Notes: generated by a model from the letters alone, not told the origin. A stretch of 34,246 bases of DNA from Rhizobiales bacterium CCH10-E5 (GCA_001556125.1 LSIG01000144.1:1-34246), one strand, 5' to 3'. Positions 1 to 8,085 are shown, counted from the first letter of the stretch. A program made the numbers and translations.

Positions 1-1361
1 GGTCGTGTCCCATGGCGTGGTGTAGCTGAGGGTGGTCATCGGCGATTGCCGGTTAGGTTTGGGTTGGGAACGCAAACCCTGAACCGAGAGATCCCCGATG
101 ACCGACGAGATGATGAACCTGCGCGGGCTGCTGGAGAAGAGCCCTGACGCCGATCTTCTGCGCGAGATGATCGGCTTTGCCGCCCAGCGTCTGATGGAGC
201 TGGAGGTCGGCGGCCTGACCGGTGCCGGCTTCGGCGAGAAGAGCGCTGATCGGCTGGCGCAGCGCAACGGCTATCGCGACCGGGACTGGGAGACACGCGC
301 CGGCACGGTCGAGCTGCGCATCCCCAAGCTGCGCAAGGGCTCCTACTTTCCGGGCTTTCTTGAACCGCGCCGCATGGCGGAGAAGGCGCTGACGGCGGTG
401 ATCCAGGAGGCCTACATCCAGGGCATCTCGACCCGCTCGGTCGACCACCTGGTCAAGGCGATGGGCATGAGCGGCATCTCCAAGAGCCAGGTGTCGCGGC
501 TCTGCGAGGAGATCGACGCGCGCGTGCAGGCCTTCCTCGACCGCCCCATTGAAGGCGACTGGCCTTATCTCTGGATCGACGCGACCTATGTGAAGGTGCG
601 CCAGGCCGGCCGGATCGTCTCGGTGGCAGTGATCGTCGCCGTCGGCGTCAACAGCGACGGCCGCCGCGAGGTCCTGGGCATGGATATCGGCCCGTCCGAA
701 GCCGAGACCTTCTGGACGGCCTTCCTGCGCAAGCTGGCGCGGCGTGGCCTGCGCGGCGTGAAGCTCGTCGTCTCCGACAGCCATGAGGGCATCAAGGCGG
801 CGGTCTCGAAGGTCTTCACCGCGACCTGGCAGCGCTGCCGGGTTCACTTCATGCGCAATGCCCTGGCCCATGCCGGCCGCAGCGGGCGGCGCGTTGTCTG
901 CGCCTTCATCGCCACCGCCTTCGCCCAGGACGACGCCACAGCTGCCAGCCAGCAATGGCGCAGGGTCGCCGATCAGCTCAGGCCGACCGTCCCCAAGCTC
1001 GCCGCCCTGATGGACACGGCCGAAACCGACGTGCTGGCTTACATGACCTTCCCGACGCAGCACCGCGCCAAGCTGCATTCGACGAATCCGCTGGAGCGTC
1101 TCAACGGCGAGATCAAGCGCCGCACCCAGGTCGTCGGCATCTTTCCCAACGAGGCCGCCATCACAAGGCTCGTCGGCGCCATCCTGCTCGAACAGAATGA
1201 CGAATGGGCCGTTCAGCGCGCCCGCTACATCACGCTGGAAAGCATCGCGCCGATCAGCGATGATCCCATCGTCAGCCTGCCAGCCGTGGCCGCCTGACCA
1301 GCCCGGCCAAGCCGGCAGCGTGGTGGCCCTCGGGAGCTACACCACCATCAGGGACACGACC
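1..1361 (+). mobile_element. Complete IS256-family insertion sequence
   Basis: The first bases, GGTCGTGTCCCATGGCGTGG, match the reverse complement of the end at about 1332-1361 (GGTCGTGTCCCTGATGGTGG). These are imperfect inverted repeats of about 28 bp with the outermost 11 bases identical. They enclose one full-length transposase gene. Length and layout are those of a single-gene IS256-family element. The target duplication cannot be tested, because the left flank lies outside the window; the right flank begins AACCACGCC. The element sits 95 bp upstream of the first antirepressor-like gene and may have replaced its promoter region. Confidence 0.93.
98..1297 (+). CDS. IS256-family (Mutator-like) transposase
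   Basis: A 399-residue DDE transposase that cuts and joins the ends of its own element. The IS256 layout is visible: an N-terminal DNA-binding part with the conserved [29 protein letters not shown] segment (about 57-81, described by position), then the catalytic core. The likely triad is D161 in [12 protein letters not shown]227 in [12 protein letters not shown] and E333 in [16 protein letters not shown], with the family Cys-His pair at C247/H250 (CRVHF). Length is normal and there is no stop or frameshift, so the element may be active. The start ATG follows GAGAGATCCCCG and lies 98 bases inside the left end, as usual for the family. Confidence 0.96.
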   Translation: MTDEMMNLRGLLEKSPDADLLREMIGFAAQRLMELEVGGLTGAGFGEKSADRLAQRNGYRDRDWETRAGTVELRIPKLRKGSYFPGFLEPRRMAEKALTAVIQEAYIQGISTRSVDHLVKAMGMSGISKSQVSRLCEEIDARVQAFLDRPIEGDWPYLWIDATYVKVRQAGRIVSVAVIVAVGVNSDGRREVLGMDIGPSEAETFWTAFLRKLARRGLRGVKLVVSDSHEGIKAAVSKVFTATWQRCRVHFMRNALAHAGRSGRRVVCAFIATAFAQDDATAASQQWRRVADQLRPTVPKLAALMDTAETDVLAYMTFPTQHRAKLHSTNPLERLNGEIKRRTQVVGIFPNEAAITRLVGAILLEQNDEWAVQRARYITLESIAPISDDPIVSLPAVAA

Positions 1362-1439
1362 AACCACGCCAGCCCTCTCGTTCTGGCGATGTTCCCAGGA
1401 AACGGGCAGGATCAGCCCGTGAAATGGTCTGATTCGGGC

Positions 1440-2515
1440 CCTACAGGAATTGCGTCGTGACCAAGACCAAGACGAAGCTGCCGGCGAAGAAGCCGGCCAA
1501 GAAGGCTCCGCCGACCATCATCATCGAGGGGCATCAGACCTACGAACGCCTCGGCATGGTCGCGACCAAGATCGATGGCGTCGAGCATTTCCTCGACCGA
1601 TCGTACGCCCGGAAGATCGGGCGCCAGGAGAACATGGTCTCCCTGACGATCGAGGAAAATCGGGCTGAGCTCGAGGCGTACGGAACACTTCAAGTAGTAC
1701 TTGATGCGTTCGCGATCGGCGGGAACGGCGTCAGAATGCCGATGAAGGCCCACTGGCTCAACGCCGAGCAGATGATGATCTTGGCGATGCAGTCCCGGAC
1801 GCCCAAGGGCGTCGCGTTCCGCAAGACGCTCGTCGAGCTGGTCAAGGCGGTCCGTGACGGACGACTCATCCACCGCCAGCATGCCGTCCTCGCGGACAAT
1901 CAAGAAGGCAGTCCGAGCCTGGCCCTGCCCTTCGACCTGTCGAAGGGCCTGGGGCCGGTGCCCGAGGTCCTATAGGAGTTGCGTCGTGACCAAGGCCAAA
2001 ACGATCCGCAAAAAGGCCGAGCCCTCCGAGCCGCCGGTCCTCCTTTTCAAAGAGAAGACCTTCGAGCACATGGGCATGATCGCTACCATGATCGGAGGCG
2101 TTGTGCACTTCATCGACCGCTCTTACGCGCGGTCGATCGGCATCGCCGAGCGCAACGTCAGCACAACCGTCGAGAACAACCTCCCAGAGTTGGAGCTCTA
2201 CGGAACAGTGCATGCCGCACATGCACTGTTCGCCGTCGTAGGGAACGACGCCAAGTACCCCATCAAGGGATATTGGCTCAACAGCGATCAACTCATGATC
2301 CTGCTGATGAAGTCGTCGTCGGCCAAGGCCGTCGAGTTCCGCCGGCGCATCGTCACCCTGATCAGGGACCTCCGGGAAGGTCGCCTCGTGTACCGCGACA
2401 ACGCGCTCGTCGCCGCAGAGCCCCGTCAGGACACTCAGACCGCGCATACAAGCCCGCCGAGCCTGGCCCTGCCCTTCGACCTGTCGAAGGGCCTGGGGCC
2501 GGTGCCAGAGGTCCA
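1440..2515 (+). repeat. Direct duplication with near-identical borders
   Basis: The start context at about 1440-1472 (CCTACAGGAATTGCGTCG) recurs at about 1969-2002 (CCTATAGGAGTTGCGTCG). The end segment at about 1913-1968, encoding PSLALPFDLSKGLGPVPEV, recurs at about 2457-2513 with a single visible base change. Between these borders the two copies are much more diverged, recognisable mainly as protein. The unit length is about 530-545 bp. Confidence 0.85.
1457..1975 (+). CDS. Rha/antirepressor-like DNA-binding protein, short copy
   Basis: A 172-residue protein starting at GTG, with AGGA a few bases upstream. After a Lys/Ala/Pro-rich tail (1-25) it has one module of about 110 residues: a segment ending in LDRSYARKIGRQENMVSLTI, a linker, then HWLNAEQMMILAMQSRT and an amphipathic helix. 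The order resembles phage Rha/BRO-type antirepressor domains, in which a DNA-reading region is followed by an L-x-x-x-Q/G-x-x-x-L helix pair. That assignment is by pattern and is tentative. The next gene is a diverged copy of the same module, and the two share an almost identical border sequence. The protein ends just after a PFDLSKGLGPVPEV segment that continues into a second domain in the next gene, so it looks like the shortened member of a duplication. Confidence 0.7.
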   Translation: MTKTKTKLPAKKPAKKAPPTIIIEGHQTYERLGMVATKIDGVEHFLDRSYARKIGRQENMVSLTIEENRAELEAYGTLQVVLDAFAIGGNGVRMPMKAHWLNAEQMMILAMQSRTPKGVAFRKTLVELVKAVRDGRLIHRQHAVLADNQEGSPSLALPFDLSKGLGPVPEVL

Positions 2516-3467
2516 TGAGTGGGCGCAACGCTTCGCAATCAAAGACGGCAAGTTCGTGGATTACCGCAACATCCCGCGGTCAGCCAAGACGGACGAGGGC
2601 ATTACGCTCCACGTCGTCGGGACGAAGGTCCACTTTCGCGATGCCGACGTCGCCATGCTGGCGGGATCGACCGAAGCCGCCGTCGACGACCTCATCACGG
2701 CGAACATCGCCAAGTTCGAGACCCATGGCCAGATCAGCAAAAAGGCCAAGGCGGCGGTCGGCCGGAAGAAGGCCGCATCGACAGACCGCCTCCTCAACGT
2801 GACGCAGACCGGCATGCTGCTCGACCTGTTGGAGGCTAGAGGGACGCCGACGTCGGTCAGGGACCGCCTCGGCGCGATCTACAAGGCCTACCTCGAGGGC
2901 ACTCTGGCCGACCTGTGCGGCGACCCGGTCCAGAGGTCCAACGCGATCGCGATCGCGCAGGCCCGCCTCGGCTACGCCATCGACGCGCATGGCTACGTCC
3001 ATAGGACGCATAATAGCGATGGTCATCCGGCTCTACCCGACCCATGGCTGCCGCCCGTCCGCATCGACCTCGCTCGCATCATATCCCATCTCGATGGCGG
3101 GAAGCCCGTCTACGCGGCGGCAGCGCCCGTCGCGACGACGCGCCAACTCGCCCCACAGCAGCCGCCAGTCGATCCACCAAAGGAGATCGCCGCTTCAGCT
3201 TCACCCCTCGCGCCGACCAGCGGCAGCAGTGAGATCGTCGTGAGGGACATCGAGGCACCCATCGGCGCCGCCGAACTGCCGGGCCTGATCGCCACCGCGG
3301 TCTCGCAGAGCCTGGCGCCCCTGGTGGACGCCATCTTGGCGACGAGGGCCCAAAGCGCCGCAGAGCCGCCCGGCCAGAGGACGAAGGACGCACCGCGGAC
3401 CCTCGACAGGATCAAGAGCGCGTTCGACGCCTTCAAGGACCCGCGCCGCACACACGACGATGCATAG
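1986..3467 (+). CDS. Two-module Rha/antirepressor-like protein, long copy
   Basis: A 493-residue protein. The frame is open from 1854, but GTG at 1986 is preferred: it follows AGGAG and sits in the same sequence context (TTGCGTCGTGACCAAG) as the start of the upstream copy. Residues about 15-140 repeat the module of the upstream gene (FIDRSYARSIGIAERNVSTT, then YWLNSDQLMILLMKSSS). After the shared PFDLSKGLGPVPEV linker, residues about 200-330 appear to hold a diverged second module (VHFRDADVAMLAGSTEAAVD, then NVTQTGMLLDLLEARGTPTS and a YKAYLEGTL helix). The C-terminal third is Pro/Ala-rich and probably disordered. A role in DNA binding or phage-type regulation is inference; no enzyme motif is visible. 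Confidence 0.7.
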   Translation: MTKAKTIRKKAEPSEPPVLLFKEKTFEHMGMIATMIGGVVHFIDRSYARSIGIAERNVSTTVENNLPELELYGTVHAAHALFAVVGNDAKYPIKGYWLNSDQLMILLMKSSSAKAVEFRRRIVTLIRDLREGRLVYRDNALVAAEPRQDTQTAHTSPPSLALPFDLSKGLGPVPEVHEWAQRFAIKDGKFVDYRNIPRSAKTDEGITLHVVGTKVHFRDADVAMLAGSTEAAVDDLITANIAKFETHGQISKKAKAAVGRKKAASTDRLLNVTQTGMLLDLLEARGTPTSVRDRLGAIYKAYLEGTLADLCGDPVQRSNAIAIAQARLGYAIDAHGYVHRTHNSDGHPALPDPWLPPVRIDLARIISHLDGGKPVYAAAAPVATTRQLAPQQPPVDPPKEIAASASPLAPTSGSSEIVVRDIEAPIGAAELPGLIATAVSQSLAPLVDAILATRAQSAAEPPGQRTKDAPRTLDRIKSAFDAFKDPRRTHDDA

Positions 3468-3802
3468 CCTCTTATCCAGATATCGGGTGGCGATGCCCGG
3501 CCGGCACCGCCACATCTTGGGTCATGACCGCGACCCTCTCCTCGCGCCCTCCCCATAGGGATACCGACCAAAGAAGACAGCGAGGACTGTTTCGCGTCAG
3601 GCGAAACGGAGGAGCCCCGGCCCTATCGGGCCTCCCGAAGGCAAAGGATCAACTCGGGCGGGGGTGATCTTCCGGGAGGTGGCATCCATGGGGAGGTCAC
3701 GCTTCGCGATCGGCGGGGTTTCAAGAGGGGTCGACCATGGGACACCCAGGAGCCGTCCATGCGCCGCTTCCGCGAACCGGCGATCGCCGACGTGAAGACG
3801 AA

Positions 3803-3848
3803 AAGGTCCTCGTGTCGGACCGAAGGGAGAACCCCTGAGGAGAAGACA
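3803..3848 (+). repeat. GGTCC-hairpin/CCTGAGGA leader motif, copy 1
   Basis: GGTCC at 3805-3809 and GGACC at 3817-3821 form a 5-bp stem with a 7-base loop ending TGTC. Ten bases later comes ACCCCTGAGGAGAAGAC. A close copy is at 6125-6170. The two differ in loop bases and by a one-base indel between hairpin and tail, so the resemblance is at nucleotide level and not in a shared reading frame. No gene start follows at ribosome-site distance here. Confidence 0.55.
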
Positions 3849-4131
3849 GGTAGGCCGGCGGAGAGGCTAATCCCCACCGGCCCAGCCTCACAGGCCCAGG
3901 AACGCGCCCGCGATGGCGTAAAGCCACGCGAAAGCATTTCCACCCGTGATGCCGACTTCGATCCTCAAAGTCGCCTCGGCCTTGATCTTCATGGTCTTCG
4001 TCTACCGGGCGGAAACGCCGCCCACCGGAGCCGCCACATGGCGACCTTGCCTTCCCGCCAGGAGGCGACTTCGAGACGAGAACCGTGAGATCGGCCAAAG
4101 ATCGATAAGCCCGAAAGCGCTTCGATCGCGT

Positions 4132-4161
4132 GAAAGCCGGCAGGTCGCCCTGCCGGCTTTC
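4132..4161 (+). terminator. Perfect 13-bp hairpin, terminator-like
   Basis: GAAAGCCGGCAGG pairs perfectly with CCTGCCGGCTTTC across a TCGC loop. There is no real T tract afterwards (CTCATGG), so intrinsic termination would be weak. It lies about 165 bases upstream of the 4327 operon and could end an RNA made from the preceding hairpin-rich region. Confidence 0.6.
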
Positions 4162-4326
4162 CTCATGGCACGCCGGAGCGCCATGAAGATCCCGGCAGAA
4201 CGCGCCGGGGAAATGGCGGATTGCTCCAATCAATGCTATGCAGGGCTCCGTCATCGACGGCGAAGGATCGAAAACCCGGACAACCTGAAGCGATGGCTCC
4301 GGATCTAAAAGCGACAGCGGCAAGTC

Positions 4327-4761
4327 ATGGCGATCGATTACAAAACCCCGAGGAAGATCAAGGACCCGAGCGCGCCAGCACGCGTGATCGGCAAGCCTAG
4401 CACGATCACCGTCGGGCTGAGGGGACCGAATGAAGATGAGGTCCAGGCCAGCAAGGACAACACAGCCGGCCGGACCATCCAGGCTCCCCACGGCGTCTAC
4501 CGCTACAAAAGCCACGATGATGCGAATGCCCAAATGGATCAGTGGCTTGCTCAATCCCTTGCTCGGGAGAGCCGCGCCGCCGCAATCGCGTCCCTCCGCG
4601 CCATCGCGCTTGAGCGATACCGTTCGCGCTGCTTCTGGAACATCAAGGTTCCGGACGGCGCAGCCGGAGACCGGATCATCGTCGACAGGCTGAAAAAGCA
4701 CGGCGATATGGTAGCATGGCGGCTCGCCGTCGAGATCGAGGCGCTGGCAAATGCCGCTTGA
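4327..4761 (+). CDS. Small unknown protein paired with nucleotidyltransferase, copy 1
   Basis: A 144-residue soluble protein with no recognised domain. The N-terminal 80 residues (PRKIKDPSAPARVIG, then TVGLRGPNEDE and GVYRYKSHDDANAQMDQW) are clearly homologous to the protein encoded at 5701-6078. The RYKSHDDANAQMDQW segment is the most conserved part. The C-terminal half is helical and ends EIEALANAA. The gene overlaps the nucleotidyltransferase gene by 11 bases, so the two are probably translationally coupled. In AbiE-type systems the antitoxin gene precedes the nucleotidyltransferase toxin, so an antitoxin role is a reasonable inference. The protein does not look like the usual winged-helix AbiEi. 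Confidence 0.75.
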   Translation: MAIDYKTPRKIKDPSAPARVIGKPSTITVGLRGPNEDEVQASKDNTAGRTIQAPHGVYRYKSHDDANAQMDQWLAQSLARESRAAAIASLRAIALERYRSRCFWNIKVPDGAAGDRIIVDRLKKHGDMVAWRLAVEIEALANAA

Positions 4762-5662
4762 TTCCTTCCAAGAGGAAATTCTCAAGCTCATCGCGGCAAA
4801 CAGGACGGCAGATTCTCATATCGCCGGAGGTTCGGCGCTGCATGCGCACGGCATCCGGCTCTCCGGTGACGTGGACATCTTCAACGCGCCCCACGTCGAC
4901 GTCCCGATCACGGCACGTAACGACATCGAAGCGCTCAGGCGCGGCGGGCTGAACGCCGAGATCGCCCGCGAGCGCGAGGGCTTCGTCGAGGCCGACGTGT
5001 TCCATGAAGAGTTCGGATCGACGAGACTGCAATGGGTGCAGCACAGCGCCAACAACTTCTACCCGCCCGTCGCCGACGAAACATTCGGCGTCAGACTCCA
5101 CATCGTCGACCTAGCGGTCAACAAGATGGTGGCGGCGGCCAGCCGGCGCGAGCCGCGCGACTTCGTGGACCTCTACTTCATCGACAAGCACATCATGCCG
5201 CTGTGGACGCTCGCATGGGCAGCGCCGGGGAAGGACGAAGCCTTCACGCCAGCCGGCTACCTCGACAGGGTCTCGGCCCAGCACCAATACCGCGGCAAGG
5301 AGATAGAGGAGAGCGTCGACCTCGCCCCCGGGGTCGTTGGGACCGACATCATCCGATCGGTCAGGGAAGCACTCGACAAGGCCAGGATCGTCCTCCCGAA
5401 ACTGCCGCAAAATACCGCTGGCCTCCTCCTCGTCGACGACGAGACGAAGGGGCCGATCACGGGCCCCGACTACTTCGCACGGGGCCGGAAGTGGACGACG
5501 TTGTCGACCGAGACCTCGAAGCCCTGGCCCCAAGGGCCGATCATCGATGGCCTCCTGATTCAAAGGGTGATCAAGGCCAACGGCCTGAAAGGCGAACGCG
5601 CCTGGACCGAACCGAGGCAGCCATCAGCGCCCGAGAAGGACGACGACGGCTACGGGTTCTGA
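4751..5662 (+). CDS. AbiEii-like nucleotidyltransferase, putative toxin
   Basis: A 303-residue protein of the nucleotidyltransferase fold, AbiEii/AbiGii-like. The signature GGSALHAHGIRLSGDVDIF gives the G26-G27-S28 turn and the metal-binding acidic pair D40/D42. Further on, a conserved Lys and the NKMVAAASRREPRDFVDLYF stretch match the K-x(n)-R-D-x-x-D-L part of the family. Known members transfer nucleotides to tRNA ends or other targets and act as toxins in type IV or II systems; the substrate here is unknown. ATG at 4751 overlaps the upstream gene. A second paralogous small gene follows 38 bases downstream, making a three-gene sandwich. Confidence 0.85.
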   Translation: MPLDSFQEEILKLIAANRTADSHIAGGSALHAHGIRLSGDVDIFNAPHVDVPITARNDIEALRRGGLNAEIAREREGFVEADVFHEEFGSTRLQWVQHSANNFYPPVADETFGVRLHIVDLAVNKMVAAASRREPRDFVDLYFIDKHIMPLWTLAWAAPGKDEAFTPAGYLDRVSAQHQYRGKEIEESVDLAPGVVGTDIIRSVREALDKARIVLPKLPQNTAGLLLVDDETKGPITGPDYFARGRKWTTLSTETSKPWPQGPIIDGLLIQRVIKANGLKGERAWTEPRQPSAPEKDDDGYGF

Positions 5663-5700
5663 CCGCGAAAGTATTGAAAACAACCCCTTGGGAGGTCTCG

Positions 5701-6078
5701 GTGGACTGCAGGGCCCCGCGTAGGATCCCAGATCCGAGCGCGCCCGCCAGGACGGTGGGACGAAGGAACTTCATCGTCGTCGGACTCCGCGGTCCGACTG
5801 ACCAGGAATACACGGCGAGCATCGCGAACTCCCACAAGATCGCCGGGGTGCCGAAGGGCATCCATCGCTACAAATCTCACGAGGACGCCAATGCGGCGAT
5901 GGATCGATGGATTGTTCAAGCCGCTGTGGCGACGTCCTGCGCCGCAGCACGCCAGCACGTCCTCGAACAAGAAGACCGCGACCTCCTCGCGGAACCCGAA
6001 CCCGGCTCCCTGACGGAAAGGCGGACGCTCAGGTTCGCGCGCGGTCGCAAAAACGACGACGGCGGACCCGAGCTCTAA
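5701..6078 (+). CDS. Small unknown protein paired with nucleotidyltransferase, copy 2
   Basis: A 125-residue protein. The start is GTG at 5701, five bases after a clear GGAGG (5691-5695); the frame is open far upstream, but that part runs antiparallel in sense with the nucleotidyltransferase gene and is not protein-like. Residues about 5-80 align with the 4327 gene product (PRRIPDPSAPARTVG, VVGLRGPTDQEY, GIHRYKSHEDANAAMDRW). The C-terminus differs and is Arg/Asp-rich. It lies 38 bases after the nucleotidyltransferase gene, so the toxin-like gene is flanked by two related partner genes. It may be a second antitoxin or a duplicate on the way to a new role. Confidence 0.72.
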   Translation: MDCRAPRRIPDPSAPARTVGRRNFIVVGLRGPTDQEYTASIANSHKIAGVPKGIHRYKSHEDANAAMDRWIVQAAVATSCAAARQHVLEQEDRDLLAEPEPGSLTERRTLRFARGRKNDDGGPEL

Positions 6079-6387
6079 CATCCTCCCTCGTAGCGCGGCA
6101 GGGAGATCGCCAAAGTGAACAAAAAAGGTCCTTATGTCGGACCAGAGGGAAAAACTCCTGAGGAAAGATCGCAGAGACCGCGGTCGTCCGGGATGCGATG
6201 CGGGGGGGGGGTAGAGGCCAGTATCAATTCAAGACCGGAGACCCCCAAAATGCGAGTGACGGCCCATCTCAGGCGCACTAGCGGATTCGCGGCCGTGGCC
6301 TATAATGCGGTCATCAACCTCTTCACCGCCATGGCCTCGGGTCCCGGCCGGGCGAAAATCCCGGCAGGCGAGGAGAAGGAGTCCAAC
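6079..6387 (+). promoter_or_regulatory. Leader and promoter region of the first Panacea operon
   Basis: It contains the second copy of the GGTCC hairpin motif (GGTCC 6127-6131, GGACC 6139-6143, then CTCCTGAGGAAAGATC), an eight- or nine-base G run near 6203, and a perfect TATAAT at 6301-6306. The segment at about 6264-6300 (CTCAGGCGCACTAGCGGATT then CGCGGCCGTGGCC) resembles the ends of the repeats at 8544-8700 and 10143-10290. No good -35 hexamer is visible at 17 bases. The ribosome site AGGAGAAGGAG (6370 onward) precedes the ATG at 6388. Confidence 0.6.
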
Positions 6388-6969
6388 ATGCCGTTCTTCG
6401 ACTCCGAGAAGGCCGCCCACGTCGCCGCCTACTTCGTGATGCGCGCGGGCGGGCCCATCGACACGCTCAAGCTCGCAAAGCTCGCCTACCTCGCAGAGCG
6501 CGCGTACCTCGAGGCCTACGAGATGCCGCTCACGGGCGACAGGGCCGTCGCCATGCCGAAGGGTCCGGCGCTATCGCGCTCGGTCGACCACGTCGAGGGC
6601 AAGGTGCGCGACCACGAGGAGTGGGACGGGTTCGTGAACGACAGAGCAAGGTTCACCATCGCCCTCAAGAATGAGGGACTGACGATCGACAACCTCGATC
6701 GCCTCTCCGACGCGAACCTCGAAGTCCTCGACAAGGTCTGGATGCAGTACGGTGGATATGGCGCATTCGAGCTGTGCGAGATCACGCACCGCGAATGCCC
6801 GGAGTGGTCGGATCCTTGGGGATCGTCCAAGACGATCCCGACCGAGGACATCCTCAGGGCCCTCGGGAAGACGCAGGTCGAGGAGATCCTCAAGGGCATC
6901 GCGATCGCCGACGGCTTCGACAGGACGGCGCGGAACGCGGCGCACGTTTACGGCGCGCACCGTTCCTGA
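6388..6969 (+). CDS. Panacea (SocA/DUF4065) domain antitoxin
   Basis: A 193-residue protein. ATG at 6388 is chosen over the longer frame from 6115 because of the strong AGGAGAAGGAG just upstream and because the domain starts here. The Panacea signature is visible: an N-terminal AAHVAAYFVMRAGGPIDTLK segment, LAKLAYLAERAYLEAYEMPL then TGDRAVAMPKGPALSR. Panacea proteins neutralise many unrelated small toxins, and some deliver cargo to ClpXP. The partner gene starts 12 bases downstream. A second Panacea gene is at 10471. As antitoxin it probably also represses its own promoter, but no separate HTH domain is visible. Confidence 0.88.
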   Translation: MPFFDSEKAAHVAAYFVMRAGGPIDTLKLAKLAYLAERAYLEAYEMPLTGDRAVAMPKGPALSRSVDHVEGKVRDHEEWDGFVNDRARFTIALKNEGLTIDNLDRLSDANLEVLDKVWMQYGGYGAFELCEITHRECPEWSDPWGSSKTIPTEDILRALGKTQVEEILKGIAIADGFDRTARNAAHVYGAHRS

Positions 6970-6981
6970 CGCCGGCGGCTC

Positions 6982-7392
6982 ATGGAACGCTCGAAAAGTG
7001 GATGGGCGCCTACTATCGGCGTCACGCTCCTGATCACGTCCGGGCCGTCCCATGATCCCAACAGGAAGCATCTCCACGTCATCGTGACTAAGATCGCCGA
7101 GGGGGGGGGAACCGCCGTCCTCGTCCCTATCACCTCGACGACAGGCGGAGCCAGAGACGACGACGCCTGCGAGCTTAAGCCGGGCGAGCATCCGTTCGTC
7201 ACAAAGCCCAGCTTCGCGTTCTATGAACGCGCCCAAGTCTGGGAGGCAGCCGTGCTCCAGGCCATGATGGCGGCAGGCGACTGCCTCCTGAAGCCTCCTG
7301 TGAGTAAGTCGCTGCTCAACAGGATCATCGCGGGAGCAACCTCCTCCAGACGGATCGACCGGCGCATCAGGGCTCTCATCGCGATGCCGTAG
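6982..7392 (+). CDS. Putative MazF/PemK-like toxin partner of Panacea
   Basis: A 136-residue protein right after the Panacea gene. The N-terminal half reads like an SH3-type beta barrel (KHLHVIVTKIAEGGGTAVLV then PITS), as in MazF/PemK ribonucleases, where a V-V-x-V-x(n)-V-P-I-T strand pair is usual. HPFVTKPSFAFYERA follows, then a C-terminal helical segment (SKSLLNRIIAGATSSRRIDR). The same layout recurs in the frameshifted gene at 11012-11429, also downstream of a Panacea gene, which supports the pairing. The ribonuclease assignment is inference from fold pattern and position; catalytic residues cannot be fixed. Start context is weak (GGCGGCTC). Confidence 0.68.
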   Translation: MERSKSGWAPTIGVTLLITSGPSHDPNRKHLHVIVTKIAEGGGTAVLVPITSTTGGARDDDACELKPGEHPFVTKPSFAFYERAQVWEAAVLQAMMAAGDCLLKPPVSKSLLNRIIAGATSSRRIDRRIRALIAMP

Positions 7393-7437
7393 ATCATCAT
7401 AAGAGCAAACCCCCGCAAAGAGTGAAACATTGCCGTC

Positions 7438-8085
7438 ATGCCCACAGAACTGAATGCTGATATCCTCGAACACGCTTTCGACGATCTCGGCCAGATGGCT
7501 AGGGACAATGGCCTGATATGTGAGATCGCCGTCTACGGCGGAGCATCCATCATGCTCGCGACCGACATCCGCGGTGTAACCAGGGACGTCGACTCAGCAT
7601 TCTTGAAGGAAGCGCCATTCATCGATCAGGCCGTGCAGGTCATCAGTCGGAAAAGGGGTCTACCAGATGACTGGCTGAACCAATCAATTGCGCACATGGT
7701 CACTGGGCGCATAGGCCCGACGGCGAAGCTTACGCTCTTCAACGAGTATCCTCGAGATCACGGCGTGCCAGGTCTACGCGTCCTTCTGCCAACGCCTGAA
7801 TACATCCTGGCGATGAAACTCATCATCTCCGGACGAACAGAACCGCATAAAGACGAAAGCGACCGAAAGGACATTATCGGTCTCATGCGGATCACGAAGA
7901 TTCGGGACAAAACCAAGATGATGGACCTCGTGAAGCATTTCTTCCCATCGGCGGTCGGAACAGGCGAGCGGATCAAAGCCAAAATCGAAGACGCCATCAA
8001 AGCGGAAAAGGACAGCAGATCCCATGATTCCGATGCCAAGACCTGGAACGCTCAAGGAAGTCGTGCGCCGGGTTCTGGCCGGTGA
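7438..8085 (+). CDS. Nucleotidyltransferase-fold protein, putative toxin
   Basis: A 215-residue protein with the nucleotidyltransferase signature YGGASIMLATDIRGVTRDVD: the G34-G35-x-S37 turn and the acidic pair D50/D52. Further along, LPTPEYILAMKLIISGRTEP then DESDRKDIIGLMR matches the Lys- and Asp-bearing helices of DUF6036/AbiEii-type enzymes. The family adds nucleotides to RNA or protein targets; the substrate is not predictable here. It overlaps the following gene by 62 bases, a compact toxin-antitoxin layout. The last 30 residues, in the overlap, are low-complexity and may be non-essential. Ribosome site is weak (AAAGAG). Confidence 0.8.
   Translation: MPTELNADILEHAFDDLGQMARDNGLICEIAVYGGASIMLATDIRGVTRDVDSAFLKEAPFIDQAVQVISRKRGLPDDWLNQSIAHMVTGRIGPTAKLTLFNEYPRDHGVPGLRVLLPTPEYILAMKLIISGRTEPHKDESDRKDIIGLMRITKIRDKTKMMDLVKHFFPSAVGTGERIKAKIEDAIKAEKDSRSHDSDAKTWNAQGSRAPGSGR

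Larger units (their letters stand above)
3468..4326. other. Gene-poor, hairpin-rich intergenic region
   Basis: About 860 bases with no convincing gene; the open frames here lack ribosome sites and family resemblance. It holds several strong inverted repeats: 3487-3497 with 3503-3513 (GTGGCGATGCC/GGCACCGCCAC, one mismatch, possibly a terminator of the upstream gene); 3589-3595 with 3601-3607 (GTTTCGC/GCGAAAC); a nested pair, 3631-3637 with 3673-3679 (CCTCCCG/CGGGAGG) around 3647-3651 with 3665-3669 (GATCA/TGATC); 4007-4012 with 4018-4023 (GGGCGG/CCGCCC); and 4132-4144 with 4149-4161. It also carries a motif at 3803-3848 that recurs at about 6125-6170. A structured non-coding RNA is possible but unproven. 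Confidence 0.5.

Noticed and set aside
1854..1985. Longer N-terminus for the second antirepressor-like protein
   Set aside because: It lies within the upstream gene in another frame, while GTG 1986 has the same start context as the first copy.
3829..3845. CCTGAGGAGAAG as the core of a hammerhead ribozyme (CUGANGA)
   Set aside because: No matching GAAA segment and no stems I-III could be found in the right order. In the 11399 copy the same string is a ribosome site.
3468..4170. Retron-type or group II intron RNA
   Set aside because: No reverse transcriptase gene is in the window and no inverted repeats of the expected order were found.
3946..4308. Plus-strand 120-codon frame with a short hydrophobic N-terminus
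   Set aside because: No ribosome site, it crosses the hairpins at 4007 and 4132, and after residue 30 it is Arg-rich nonsense.
3721..4791. Minus-strand open frame across the hairpin-rich region and the 4327 gene
   Set aside because: No domain, no ribosome site and poor composition; it runs through several inverted repeats.
6115..6387. N-terminal extension of the first Panacea protein
   Set aside because: It passes through the hairpin motif, a G run and a TATAAT promoter element; ATG 6388 has a strong ribosome site at the domain start.
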